Below, in pieces: positions 24,301 to 32,134 of a stretch of 64,000 nucleotides of DNA (positions are counted from its first letter, which is position 1; the number at the start of each line of letters is the position of its first letter). The notes under the pieces are model-generated. The model had not been told where the DNA came from, ran no database searches, and worked only from the letters and a program-made list of their open reading frames with translations. Source of the DNA: Anthopleura xanthogrammica (lineage: Eukaryota; Cnidaria; Anthozoa; Actiniaria; Actiniidae); the NCBI GenBank assembly GCA_964019055.1, contig OZ025212.1, positions 12,795,391 through 12,859,390 on the forward strand. The letters are read 5' to 3'. Both the position numbers and the translations under genes were made by a program.

Positions 24301-25200
24301 TGGGAACAAATGGCGGGAAAACTGAGTTTCTGCGCGCGGCTGCCATCCTGTGGTCCTGACATGTGGTCTTGGATATCGGAAGACCTAAGAAAAAAAGAAA
24401 TTTATATATCTGATATAATTCCTATTTTATTGAAAAGACGATAGTAAATTAATAAACCATTTTTTAATATTATCCTATAAAATGGCAATAATTATTTTAT
24501 AAAAATAAATTAGAAAACTGAACTGTCAAGAAATAGTTATTTTGTGTTGTTGATCAATCAATTTTTCTCCAACTTTTATATATTTAATCTTAAATCGTTC
24601 TTTTTGGTTAAAATATATATATATATTTTTAAAGTTGACTCGATCACGGAACTTCCATGGTCCATAGTGCTACCCTCGTAAAAACAAGGAGTGTTTTTTC
24701 CCCCCATCTTTTGATATCCCCTCCATCTTTTTAGGATAAAATCCTTGATTAAAATCGCAATTCCTTGTTCCATTCCACTTTGTACTGCTATTTCCCAGAT
24801 CTAGGGCACTATCTTCAAAAGAACCTCTGGGTGACAGTGCACTTATTATAAGAATTTATAAACTGACTCGTTTATTTACTCGCTTATGCAAAACTGGCTG
24901 GTCATGTAAACAAGAAATAAAGTAGACATGCAAATCTAACTCCGCCATGCTGCATTCTGAATCAGTTCAAATTGACAAAATACTGAGGAAAAGTTAGACA
25001 AAGAAGTGTCGTAAATATAAATGTATTCTTGCTTGATTCACACTTTTCAAATCTTCAGCATGACGGAAAAGCGAGCACTTGCTTGTCTATTTATCAATAT
25101 TAGTCTTAGAGTAGAAAATTTGAATATCATTTGAATGTGTGGGATGGTGACCTTGGCGATTCGCAAAAGACAGCCCAATTACACAGACAGCTGCAAAGAT
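11266..25200 (-). CDS. mosaic type I membrane protein: Tg1-SUEL-WAP-acidic/His-Cys8-Tg1-WAP-Cys8-Tg1-SEA-TM
   Basis: Twenty-one exons join in one open frame (5016 nt, 1671 codons plus stop). In transcript order they are 25152-25200, 24166-24384, 23460-23777, 22883-23056, 21629-22552, 21397-21558, 21040-21261, 20219-20635, 19685-19834, 19147-19302, 18155-18325, 17347-17511, 15877-16726, 15187-15368, 14638-14814, 14019-14070, 13693-13770, 13493-13556, 13031-13135, 11952-12155 and 11266-11442. Nearly all N-terminal module exons are phase 1-1, the signature of exon shuffling. The first exon visible encodes a hydrophobic signal-like core (IFAAVCVIGLSFANRQ); the exon with the initiator ATG was not found. 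The Cys-rich ectodomain, single membrane helix and 59-residue tail imply a cell-surface protein whose ectodomain might be shed at the SEA-like domain. Substrate and partner are unknown. Thyroglobulin-1 and WAP modules often inhibit proteases, and the acidic and His-rich segments may bind Ca2+ or other metals (inference). Confidence 0.85.
11555..11690. mobile_element. MITE family 2, copy A (hairpin)
   Basis: A palindromic unit: 'gaccccttgcag..gtc.aaatgcagctca.tttggaggac' pairs with 'gtcctccaaattgagctgc..tcacgtgaaaggggtc'. Related copies occur at 48086-48498 and 59771-59973. It lies in the last intron of the mosaic gene, next to a long poly-C run (about 11519-11542). Confidence 0.72.
11952..12155 (-). 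other. mosaic gene: transmembrane exon
   Basis: The exon encodes the end of the juxtamembrane domain, an acidic patch (KEEEEYQTEP), and a hydrophobic helix of about 21 residues (residues about 1589-1609, IALVAGGVCIGVSLVVAILL) followed by RR. This is typical of a single-pass type I stop-transfer. Confidence 0.85.
12189..12540. repeat. (AAT)n-rich imperfect microsatellite
   Basis: Long interrupted runs of ATT/AAT with occasional GAT, in the intron between the SEA-like and TM exons. There is no coding potential. Confidence 0.85.
12717..12870. repeat. perfect (GATGAG)n hexanucleotide array
   Basis: About 25 uninterrupted copies of GATGAG, in the same intron. Confidence 0.95.
13031..13770 (-). 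other. mosaic gene: SEA-like membrane-proximal domain
   Basis: Exons 13693-13770, 13493-13556 and 13031-13135, continuing into 12155. They encode FQVEYHLAGSLKELKNM, a helix (RDGAKRFEVLESEIKNV), then LEEGSIKVAYDIV, a second helix (EQEMDDKIHQAVQKLEAE) and a strand. The 'GS-x-x-V-x-Y/F-x-I/V' strand after a helix is the SEA signature, where autoproteolysis occurs between Gly and Ser in membrane mucins. The assignment is from the pattern only. Confidence 0.6.
13185..13465. repeat. (AAAT)n-like array with GATA/AACA variants
   Basis: Degenerate tetranucleotides (aaat, gata, aaca, aatg). The opposite-strand Ile/Phe/Tyr-rich ORFs come from the repeat. Confidence 0.85.
14019..14814 (-). other. mosaic gene: charged Pro/Lys/Glu linker exons
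   Basis: Exons 14638-14814 and 14019-14070 encode a low-complexity stalk (PKIPEKPENKKNPGEKPEKV, later EKQKKKTKTKK) rich in Lys, Glu and Pro and without Cys. It separates the Cys-rich ectodomain from the membrane-proximal domain. Splice phases 1-1 and 1-2 are consistent. Confidence 0.72.
14113..14233. mobile_element. short hairpin element
   Basis: 'gacccagttcaaacatcgaa' plus '..catgagccgaac' is inverted at 'gttcggctcatg..gatgtttgaactgagcc', forming near-perfect 45-bp arms around a 35-bp loop. Confidence 0.7.
15187..16726 (-). other. mosaic gene: thyroglobulin type-1 module 4 split by a large Arg/Gly/Ser-rich insertion
   Basis: Exon 15877-16726 opens with TTCQIMRRTGV, the first Cys of a Tg1 module, and then diverges into a segment of more than 200 residues. 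It contains GRRGGGGGGGRSQRG, a dibasic RRRGKRS site and tandem GSMGSRQPGW/GSMGSSQPG repeats. Exon 15187-15368 completes the module with FLPSCGSDGKFMAIQC, ICWCVDENG and MTC. The phases (1 to 2 to 1) fit. A matching Pro/Ile ORF on the opposite strand is a shadow. Confidence 0.8.
15449..15635. repeat. 57-bp tandem repeat, three copies (family also dispersed)
   Basis: The unit 'cccaaaggttgtttcagggtttgatctgtgagttagccgtgccctgactt.gatcag' starts near 15474, 15531 and 15588. Reverse-orientation relatives lie at 35195-35400, 37185-37345 and 59240-59320, and a fragment near 17945-17990. Confidence 0.8.
17537..17730. mobile_element. MITE family 3, copy A (hairpin)
   Basis: 'gtccctttcacagttccctgcgccatcttgaaagg' is inverted at 17690-17725, with inner arms 'tgcctttgcatcgaagc'. 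A partial relative lies at about 46888-46968. It sits in the intron upstream of the exon-17347 module. Confidence 0.75.
18375..18672 (-). mobile_element. repeat family 4, copy A (about 298 bp, reverse orientation)
   Basis: Near-identical over its length to 46011-46308 and 63292-63589. It begins (family orientation) ATTAGAAAAAACCTACTAAT and ends GACTAATTGTTAA, with internal palindromes (gggctattgactcgtag; tctatcacta/tagtgataga). No coding capacity: a short non-autonomous element. Confidence 0.88.
18841..19097. mobile_element. MITE family 5, copy A (hairpin, partly eroded)
   Basis: 'gttgaagtg..ac.ctcgacgtttgatgtctcgtt' is inverted at 19045-19090. A fuller copy lies at 61957-62256. It lies in an intron of the mosaic gene. 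Confidence 0.75.
19685..19834 (-). other. mosaic gene: WAP-like module 2 (two cysteines missing)
   Basis: Residues about 829-878. PKPGSCPVLP, ASCESDGDC, VKKCCNSGHGKTC and KP follow the WAP order. Only six of eight cysteines are present; for example, the Cys expected in CC-x-x-GCG-x-x-C is a His. Confidence 0.78.
19860..20035. repeat. A-rich (AAAAC)n-like low complexity
   Basis: Dense A runs punctuated by C or G. The opposite-strand Phe-rich frames are artefacts. Intronic. Confidence 0.8.
20219..20635 (-). other. mosaic gene: thyroglobulin type-1 module 3 with enlarged N-terminal loop
   Basis: Residues about 690-828. The module starts GCQVSRREALMRLN, contains a Ser/Asn-rich loop of about 70 residues (NGSSSRNNGTSRSTKN), and ends with VPKCQRDGKFSPIQC, VCWCVKMNG and a late Cys. 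The donor at CAT|GTATGT keeps phase 1. Confidence 0.82.
21040..21261 (-). other. mosaic gene: thyroglobulin type-1 module 2
   Basis: Residues about 616-689. HHHTPRCTKNGRFSATQC, then QCWCVDEHG, then PSCNG: the canonical 'P.C...G.f...QC......CWCV...G.......C' layout is intact. Confidence 0.88.
21397..21558 (-). other. mosaic gene: eight-cysteine module 1
   Basis: The pattern is CP-x(7)-C-x(4)-C-x(3)-CP-x(6)-C-x(4)-C-x(2)-C-x-x-EFFD-x(6)-L-x-C, with GTCRPEFFDSHGNQLDC at the end. The same pattern recurs in exons 19147-19302, 18155-18325 and 17347-17511. I do not have a domain name for it. One module per exon, phase 1-1. Confidence 0.8.
21629..22552 (-). other. mosaic gene: Asp-rich acidic segment followed by HGHHGK repeats
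   Basis: One exon encodes about 308 residues. The first two thirds are mostly Asp with Gly, Ser, Asn and Ala, including runs of seven Asp and a duplicated unit DMDVSGAKDVG. The segment then changes sharply to tandem GHHGKH-type repeats (about 21700-21920) and ends with a short Cys pair (MCFNLPC). The codons are in frame with both flanking Cys-module exons and there is no stop. Polyaspartate segments are known from biomineralisation and Ca2+-binding proteins, and His repeats bind transition metals; both roles are inferred here. Confidence 0.85.
22883..23056 (-). other. mosaic gene: WAP four-disulfide module 1
   Basis: Residues about 196-253. All eight cysteines of the whey-acidic-protein fold are present: FCP, SCPSNC, then D-x-E-C, KCCWTGCGESC and LKP. 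It begins with VKKGFCPRP, matching the usual 'K.G.CP.P'. WAP modules are commonly protease inhibitors. Confidence 0.85.
23128..23240. repeat. (GACC)n / (GACT)n array
   Basis: About 15 GACC units are followed by about 8 GACT units. The opposite strand reads as Ser/Arg/Gly/Val repeats, which are not coding. Confidence 0.9.
23460..23777 (-). other. mosaic gene: SUEL-type (rhamnose/galactose-binding) lectin domain
   Basis: Residues about 90-195. The C-terminal half reads KVKKRCEGKHRCLLAVNARM, then a Cys, then KYIKINYVC. This matches the SUEL pattern 'v...C.gk..C.v.a.n..f...C....kyl.v.Y.C'. The N-terminal half has LLCGKRRVLSLKNIF, with the family's 'L.C.....I.I..a.yG' position degenerate. Exon phase is 1-1. 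The domain call is confident; sugar binding is untested. Confidence 0.7.
24166..24384 (-). other. mosaic gene: degenerate thyroglobulin type-1 module 1
   Basis: Residues about 17-89 of the model. TTCQDHR begins the module, FVPRCDIDGSYSCVQ is the usual 'P.C...G.....Q' part, and SKCSKKK closes it. The Tg1 hallmark CWCV is replaced by LSWNV, so one disulfide pair is lost while Trp and Val are kept. Confidence 0.7.
25152..25200 (-). other. mosaic gene: signal-peptide core exon
   Basis: After the acceptor tttttttcactcag the exon reads IFAAVCVIGLSFANRQ and ends in phase 1 before GTCACC. It is a hydrophobic stretch ending in S-F-A, fitting a signal-peptidase site. Its downstream phase matches the first Tg1 exon. 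The donor GTCACC is non-ideal, so this exon is less certain than the rest. Confidence 0.55.
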
Positions 25201-26029
25201 CTGAGTGAAAAAAAAGTATTTTTCATTATTTGTTTAAGAAGTTATGAATTCCATTTGTGAATAATTGACTCAGATGGACAATGGCTTGAAACTGAAGAGT
25301 CACTGAGCGGCGACGCTAAAAAATCATTTATTCTGCTAGAATTAACTTTTCCTCTGACAAAAAAGCTGTACGGATAAATAAATAAAAACCACAACTGACA
25401 ACAAACAAGAAGAACAAAGCCAAAACAACAATAATGACAAAACACAGAAAACTAAACAAAAATGAAAAAAATAAATAAATAAATAAATAAACCCAGCCCC
25501 AAACAAACAAAACGAAAATTGAAAACTGCCTTCAAGGTAGTTTTCACAAAATAAATTTATTTTAAACTAATTCGAGTTTAACATTTTAATGAAAGACTTT
25601 TTTTAAAAACCTTTCCACAAAACTAAAAAAGCCAACATTTTCCTGAAAACATCGAATGCAGTGACACTCAAAAGGTTTCCAAATCTAAGCATTGTGATTG
25701 GATAATTTGCTTTTTCTCGCTTTTTGATTGGCTCAGAACAGAAGCCACTTCAGAGTCTAAAGATGTCCTAAAATATTTAACCTTAGAATATTTATCCATA
25801 GAAGTATATTTATGCATATAGATATATACTTTACCAAGGCAAGGGTTGTCTTCGGATACATATTTCCGGATAATTTTATGGAACTATTAGAAAAGCTATT
25901 AGGCTAGCTGGACTGTTGATTGTATGTCGAAAAGATCTGTTGAAAATTAAATAAATAAATAGTCGACGAAAAACAAGCAAATTGGGATTTTGCTGAGTCT
26001 TCCCAAGTTAGTTAAAATTCAGGAAATAG

Positions 26030-26375
26030 AGGGAGAAGGAGGAGGAGAACGAGAACGAGAAGAAGAACCGGAGAAGGAGAACGAGAAGAACTGGAGAAGG
26101 AGGAGGAGAACGAGAAGGCGAAGGAGAACGAGAACGAGAAGGGAAGGTGAGAAGGAGAACGAGAAGGAGAAAGAGAAGGGGAAGGAGAGAAGGATAGAAG
26201 GAGAAGATGAAAAGGAGAACGAGAATAAAAAAAGAGGAGAACGAGAAGGAGAAAGAGAAGGCGGACAAGGAGGATACAGAGAAGGAGGAGGACAAGGACA
26301 AGGAGGTCGATAAAAAGGAGAAGGGCAGTACAAGGAGGAGAAGGAGAAGATGAAGGAGGAGAGGGAGTAAGAGAA
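26030..26375. repeat. polypurine (GAGAAG)n low-complexity tract
   Basis: About 345 bp almost wholly A/G on the + strand. The Glu/Arg/Lys and Ser/Leu/Pro ORFs in six frames are compositional. Confidence 0.9.
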
Positions 26376-26782
26376 TGCTGAGGAGATGGAGAACTAAACG
26401 AAACTGTATCATGTTCAGAAAAGGCAGGAAAACGGCGACATGTCAAGCGAGTTCTAACTTACAGCATAAATAAACTTCTCCACTTCAAATTCTCACAGGA
26501 CGATCTTACTCGACATCCTCATCGTTCAACATCTGTTGACAAGCTATCCAATGATCAAATGTTCAGAAATTAAAATTTAGTAGATGACGAAATTTAGAAA
26601 CCCCGAATTGAAGTCCTTGGGCAAATTACTGTTGAGTCGGTAAAATTTGCTCATGAATATTTTGTAGTATTAATTCCCCCAAGAATAAAAGAAAATGTGG
26701 ATTTTTTCCTCTTTAAATAAAAAGGGAAGTGAGTAAATGGAAATAAAAAGACGAAAGAAAAAAAGACAACAAGGCAAGAGGG

Positions 26783-26853
26783 AAGGAAGAAGGAAGGAAG
26801 GAAGGAAGGAAGGAAGGAAGGAAGGAAGGAAGGAAGGAAGGAAGGAAGGAAGG
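26783..26853. repeat. (GGAA)n microsatellite
   Basis: About 17 tandem GGAA units. Confidence 0.95.
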
Positions 26854-28658
26854 AAGAAAGGAAGAAAGTTAGGGGAAAAAGAAATTAAGCGAGAAATAAT
26901 TCAAAACTTGACCCTCAAAATATAAATAATCAAAAAATTTACTATATCGACATATTGTCATACAAACATTTTCAAAACTTTCTAACTTGACCAATATATC
27001 CCTAGTTCTATCGACTATTCAATATACCGTTCCATTTTCTTCGCATGCAGCACACGAGCTTTTAAAAAACTTACAGTATTTTTATACTCGAAGTTTGCCC
27101 GGCGGCGTTTGCAAGAGAAGTCGAATTTTTTTTTAACTTCACGATATTTGAATTTTAGAACTTTTTCAATCAATATTTTTTATGGCAGATGTTGGTAGTT
27201 TTAACAGTGGGGGTTTTTCTAGTGAGTTCGATGTTTGCAACTTGCCTGGGTAAATTACCGTAGAGCAGTTTGAGATGAGTATGAGCTTTGAATATTGATC
27301 AATGTAATAGGCAAGAATATCAGCGAGTGGTTATCACATGACAGACCATGTTAATACTAAAGACCAATAAGCGATTGAATGAACAACAAATGAATAAATG
27401 AAAAGCACAGCGACCGCAGTTCGACCACTTCAAGCAGCTACAACTATGCCAAGAATAGATTCAAGACACATATAGAAAGGACCTACCGAAAGAAGCAGCA
27501 AATATCCGACATTTCGAATAAAATATTCAACCATCCCTCCCCAGCCGAGTTGATCGCATTTCCCGAAAGGAATTATGGGTCACTATTTTTGGTTAGCATT
27601 TTTGGAGTATTTTCCGAGTATACAATGTAGAATTTTCTTGTTGATTGAAACTTAGTTCCGCCATGAGTTCGACTAGCGTTTACGATTAATTTAAAGAAGG
27701 AAGAACTCGTATTTCATAAATTTTCTTGGCAGAATAATGGGAAATGCTAGTCAAAATACGATATCGAATCATCAATTCTGATTGGTTGGCCTTGAGTTTG
27801 TTCTGAGGTCAACTCAGCTGGCCGCCGAAAAAAGCTAATAATTTGAAATCTTAGATGTATCTGATGAATGTGCTATCGATCTATCAAGAGCAGGAGCGAC
27901 CAAGATCCGACCAGTTAGTAAAAAGATACGACAGGAGGGACATCTGAGCACATTTTAAAGTTGGGGGAGGGGGGCTAGTATGCCAATTAGAGGGAAAAAG
28001 TGGGGAGGCTAAGAAACATTTGTAAAAAAAGTGTCAGGGGGTTAAAGCCCCCCCAAGTCCCCCTGGCTCCGCCGTTCCTGGACCATTCCGGCTCTAAAAT
28101 CGTCGACATACATATGGATAACCAAACGGTGGACAAAGCAAGCAATATTCGACCATTAATAAAAGGGTTCGGCCAACTTCAAAACAGAAAGCCATATATA
28201 TATATATAGCACAGGTAGCCCAAGCTCTGTATCTGTATATTATTATAAGAGACTGTATGTGGAGAAAGTCAATAAAATCAAAAGATAATAAAGATATAAA
28301 AAGATCCTCTATAAAACCATCTATATCTTTATTGCTTACTATCAAGAGACGTCACTTCCGGTAGTATCTCCGTTTTGACCAGCTTGGAGAATGTTGGAGA
28401 TTGTGTGTGTATCTTGTTTTCTGGTTTCATGTTGTACACACAGTCAGATAGAATACTTTAGGGAGTTATTTTGACATGATTTGATTTAAGAATCACTAGT
28501 TGCCCCCCAGCCAACCATTGGTTGCCCCCCAGTCAAATCCAGAAAAGTCACGTGATTGATAGTAAGCAATTGACTTTCTCCACATACATGATTTTTTTTT
28601 GAAAAATATTAGTAAAAAATAGAAAAGCTATGTCTAATATTTACAATATTGTATTACT

Positions 28659-28664
28659 TTTATT
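28659..28664 (-). terminator. candidate poly(A) signal of the selenoprotein L gene
   Basis: AATAAA on the minus strand, about 40 nt beyond the SECIS hairpin. It is placed so that the mature 3' UTR keeps the SECIS. Confidence 0.5.
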
Positions 28665-28704
28665 CAAAAAAGGATTTAATTATATATATTTTAAACATAC
28701 TGTA

Positions 28705-28766
28705 CTGATCTCCATCAAGCAACACCCACAAGTTTCTTGTTTAAGGCATTGCCATCATCTACTCAG
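28705..28766 (-). promoter_or_regulatory. SECIS element (form 2) in the 3' UTR of selenoprotein L
   Basis: On the minus strand an outer helix (CTGA/TCAG) and internal loop lead to the non-Watson-Crick quartet, UGAU at 28757-28754 facing UGAU at 28717-28714 (U.U, G.A, A.G, U.U). A nine-pair helix follows (GGCAATGCC with GGTGTTGCT), then a bulge TTAA supplying the unpaired AA, then a ministem ACAAG-AAA-CTTGT. This is the layout of a form 2 eukaryotic SECIS. It lies 57-118 nt downstream of the TAA, in the same exon. Confidence 0.9.
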
Positions 28767-28822
28767 CATTATAAATTAGTTTTTATATGTAAATATATTT
28801 AACAAATTATCCATTATTCATT

Positions 28823-31765
28823 TTATTGAAGAGCCTTGACCAAATCCTCCACTGTTGGCCTATCTGTTGACACTTTACTTCGATAAACAAGTTTCATGTT
28901 GCCATGGTAATCAATAATAAAGTCACCACCCATTTGTGAAGGATCATCTTCTTCAAATACACCAAAAAGCTTCCTTCCTTTTCGTTTCTGTTCAGCATAA
29001 TAAATCAAGGCAGTTGTACACCAGCTTTTTGAGACTGACCTGTGAAGCCCTAGTGCTTGGTACAGCTTTCTTTCATGGTCGATAAACATTTCAAACTTAC
29101 AGTTGGTTTGTTCGAGCCATTTCTTTGCTCCTTCCTAGAAAAAGAAAGCAAAAAATGGAAAGCTAAGATTGTACTCTGAAAGCTATGAATATTAAAATTG
29201 CCAAAATTATAGTGCAACAGGCCACCTGGATTCTTCCAGCCAATCATGGTCTAGTTTTTAGGTCAGATCCTGGATTTTCTTCAGGGATGGGTGCAGTGAA
29301 GTAAGGGTACAAAATCGACCGAGGGGAGGGTATGCACCCTTTGCACCACTCCCCTGGATTTGCTGCTGTTATTAAAAGCCAATGAAAAAACCTGTTATCC
29401 TTATTCACCACTGCAAGTATGACAGTGGCACAGCATAAGGGGGTCGAACTGAAATCAATGTCAAGGTGCCTCTTGCAGCTGCTATACAGTCCATGTATGA
29501 TCCCAGGGTACAGCTCTAACCAGTTTGAATTAGTTAGGGTCAGTTTGAGTGGAAGGAGGAAAAACCAAAGAGCCAGTAAAACCCTCAGAGTCAGAAGAGA
29601 ACCACCTAACTTGGCTCACATGAGGTTACTGGGATTCACACCCTGGATCTCAGAGGTGAAAGGTAAGTGTTTTACTATCATGCCATCCTGACATGATGGT
29701 AATCATATATTTTTTTGGAATTGTAAAACTTAATAATAATTTTCCAGTTGTTAGGTCTACTGGGAAAAAATGTAAATGGAATAATATGAAATAATTACCA
29801 GGTTTCCAAAGCTGACAACTACAGTGTGACCATTTTCTGCTTCAAGCTCCTTCCTTCGTGACTGAACTTGAGCAACATGGTCACGTCAAGGAAGTCAAGC
29901 AAAGTGCCGAAGGAGAATCAAAACCAGGCTGGAGCGACCAACAGACTTGAGTATGTCTTTTATCAGGCAATCCCTGAATGATTGGATGGAAGTAAATTTT
30001 ATATTACATGTGGCAGAATGTAGTTAAAAAATTAATGAATTGAAAAAGGATTTAAAATGAATCATTGTTTGTAAAAATAAACTAATGGCCAAAATGGATG
30101 GATAAAGTTCTGAATGAATAAATAATCAAGTAAACTTGGATGGATGGATGGATGGATGGATGGATGGATGGATGGATGGATGGATGGATGGATGGATGGA
30201 TGGATGGATGGATGGATGGATGGATGGATGGATGGATGGATGGATGGATGGATGGATGGATGGATGGATGGATGGATGGATGGATGGATGGATGGATGGA
30301 TGGATGGATGGATGGATGGATGGATGGATGGATGGATGGATGGATGGATGGATGGATGGATGGATGGATGGATGGATGGATGGATGGATGGATGGATGGA
30401 TGGATGGATGGATGGATGAATGGATGGTTGGATGGATGAATGGATAGATGAATTGATGGGTGGATGGATGGATGAATAAATGGAAGAATGGATGAATGGA
30501 TGGATGGATGAATGGATGGATGGATGGATAAATAAATGGATGGATAAATGGATGGATGGATGGATGGATGAATGGATTAATAAATGTAAGGATGGATGAA
30601 TGGATGGATGAATGGATGGATGGATGAATGGATGGATGGATGGATGGATGGATGAATGGATGAATGGATGAATGGAAGGATGGACAGATGGAATGGATTG
30701 ATTGATGCATGGAATGGATGTCTGGATGGATGTATGGAGTAATAGATGGATGGAAGTTGGACAGATGGATAGTTAATAGGCAGATCAATAGAATATTCAT
30801 CCCTCTCCACTTCTTCTCTACCAAGCACAAAATGGATCAATACATCCATGCCAAATAAAAATCTCACTCACCTGTTTGACCTCACATCTGTTAACATCAA
30901 GTCACAAGGGCCTGGTGAACCAATTATCAGCTCTTTCCTACTTTCATCTCCACCAACCAGCTTTCTATCAACCTCTTCTAAAAAGTTATTCCATTCATGT
31001 TCCAAATCCATCAGCCTATCTGTGCTCTCCACCAGATCTTCATCACTGTAATACTTCCCAATTTCCCTCTCCATTTCTTCTCTGCCGATGACTCCCAAAG
31101 CACAGAATGCATTATAGTAATGTCCAATACCACTGCTCATTCTCCTGACCTTATCACTGACAAACTCTTCAAGGGATGCTGCAAAAACTTTTTTTGCATC
31201 AACAAGTAAAGTTGACAGACATTCTTGTAGTTTGTTTATTTCCTTAATAAATGTTTCTTTGGTGACTGGAGTTTTGTGTTCCTATGTTAAAACATAAACA
31301 CATAATACTTAAGAATAATTCCTCATAGTCAAATGTTAGTGAAAACTCTTAAATTCACATCTATATTGAAGAATTTCAAATATTTAATTTTGTATTCATG
31401 ACATTTTTGTTGTTGTTCTTTCCATTTATGGGGACGACTAATTGATCTGCTTCTAAGTGGGGTGGGGAGGGGGGGGGGGTACGGTCATGTGACTTCTTGA
31501 TGCAAATCAACAAATGACCAAAGTTCAAGGAAAAATTCAAGCTCCATAGTTCCCTTTTGTAAGTCATTTGATAAGCTTAAAATGTATGGAAACATGTTCT
31601 CAAGTCACCGTTTCTCTCCACAAATTGCGACCGATATTCCTCTAAAATTTTTTATAGCTGCATTTATGTCAAAGAATGACTTAAATAGGCCTTTTATACC
31701 TGGCTTACGTCATCTTCGTCTTGTTTTTTAGGCTTTTTCGCCCTTGGTTCCTCCTCATCTGACAT
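28823..31765 (-). CDS. SelL: selenoprotein L: peroxiredoxin-like, UxxU redox motif
   Basis: Four coding exons, 31700-31765 (the exon itself may begin at 31822), 30872-31281, 29799-29973 and 28823-29134, total 963 nt: 320 residues if both TGAs are read as Sec. Splice phases (0, 2, 0) match. The C-terminal 160 residues form an AhpC/PRXL2-type thioredoxin fold: [20 protein letters not shown], then [54 protein letters not shown] and [16 protein letters not shown]. Two in-frame TGA codons (29895-29897 and 29886-29888, residues 185 and 188) occupy the CxxC positions seen in cysteine homologues. A UxxU motif capable of a diselenide bond, described from aquatic animals, defines selenoprotein L. The SECIS at 28705-28766 supports recoding. 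The N-terminal 150 residues are helical; the start [14 protein letters not shown] is chosen as the first ATG, but the frame is open upstream to the acceptor. Divergent neighbour: UBR7. Confidence 0.9.
29886..29897 (-). other. SelL: tandem selenocysteine codons TGA-CTT-CCT-TGA
   Basis: The codons read U-L-P-U. The flanking sequence (LLRHFA before, [11 protein letters not shown] after) is conserved with the 'LRH..C..CR.H.AQL' block of AhpC-TSA_2 proteins, so the TGAs lie exactly at the two redox cysteines. The exon is bounded by good splice sites at phases that need this frame. Confidence 0.92.
30138..30700. repeat. (TGGA)n microsatellite, perfect core with decayed flank
   Basis: About 70 perfect TGGA units (30138-30417) followed by about 280 bp of interrupted units. 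It lies in the intron between SelL exons 30872-31281 and 29799-29973. The Met-Asp-Gly-Trp and Ile-His-Pro-Ser ORFs are repeat artefacts. Confidence 0.95.
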
Positions 31766-32134
31766 AACACCTTTGGAACCTCTTGAACCGGAACATCTGC
31801 ATTCAAAGGCAGGCGTTCTTTTCTAACACAGGAACCCCAGTACAGAATCAAATATTTTATAAAAAGTGACCCAAACGTTTGCATAAAAACTATCAAAAAT
31901 AAAAAAAATTCATAAGAATTGCATTAGTAGCTTTTCTTTTATATTTCTCTTATTTTTTAAAGACTATTTTCGAATAAAAAAAACTATTTTTGAATAAAAA
32001 AAGAGTTGCTTAGTTTTGGCCGCGGGAGTCTGGTATCCATCCCATTTGGCGCCATTTTTTTTTCATAATAACTTTGAAAGAAGGAGGACGAATCGAACGA
32101 TTTCTTTTATTTCTTGTATTCTAACCTTTGCAAA
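31766..32134. promoter_or_regulatory. shared intergenic region between divergent SelL (-) and UBR7 (+)
   Basis: Only 369 bp separate the two start codons. The stretch holds the 5' UTRs, a likely noncoding first exon of SelL and 'ggcgccatttttt' at about 32048-32060. No TATA box is evident at a fixed place. A bidirectional promoter is inferred from the geometry. Confidence 0.5.

Larger units (their letters stand above)
25201..28650. other. gene-free region rich in simple repeats
   Basis: No exon was recognised. It contains a purine-rich (GAGAAG/GAGGAG)n stretch (26030-26375), a (GGAA)n array (26783-26853), and inverted 'gtatgtggagaaagtcaat' arms at about 28255 and 28565-28590 that may bound a 340-bp element. 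The missing first exon of the mosaic gene may lie here or further upstream. Confidence 0.5.

Noticed and set aside
26008..26446. Ser/Leu/Pro- and Glu/Arg-rich ORFs
   Set aside because: Arise from a polypurine low-complexity tract; no splice or domain support.
29886..29897. Two TGAs as evidence that the peroxiredoxin-like gene is a pseudogene
   Set aside because: Both fall exactly on the redox Cys positions, the rest of the frame is intact, and a canonical SECIS follows in the 3' UTR.
30136..30830. Long Met-Asp-Gly-Trp and Ile-His-Pro-Ser ORFs
   Set aside because: Translation of a (TGGA)n microsatellite; the same applies to 55055-55649.
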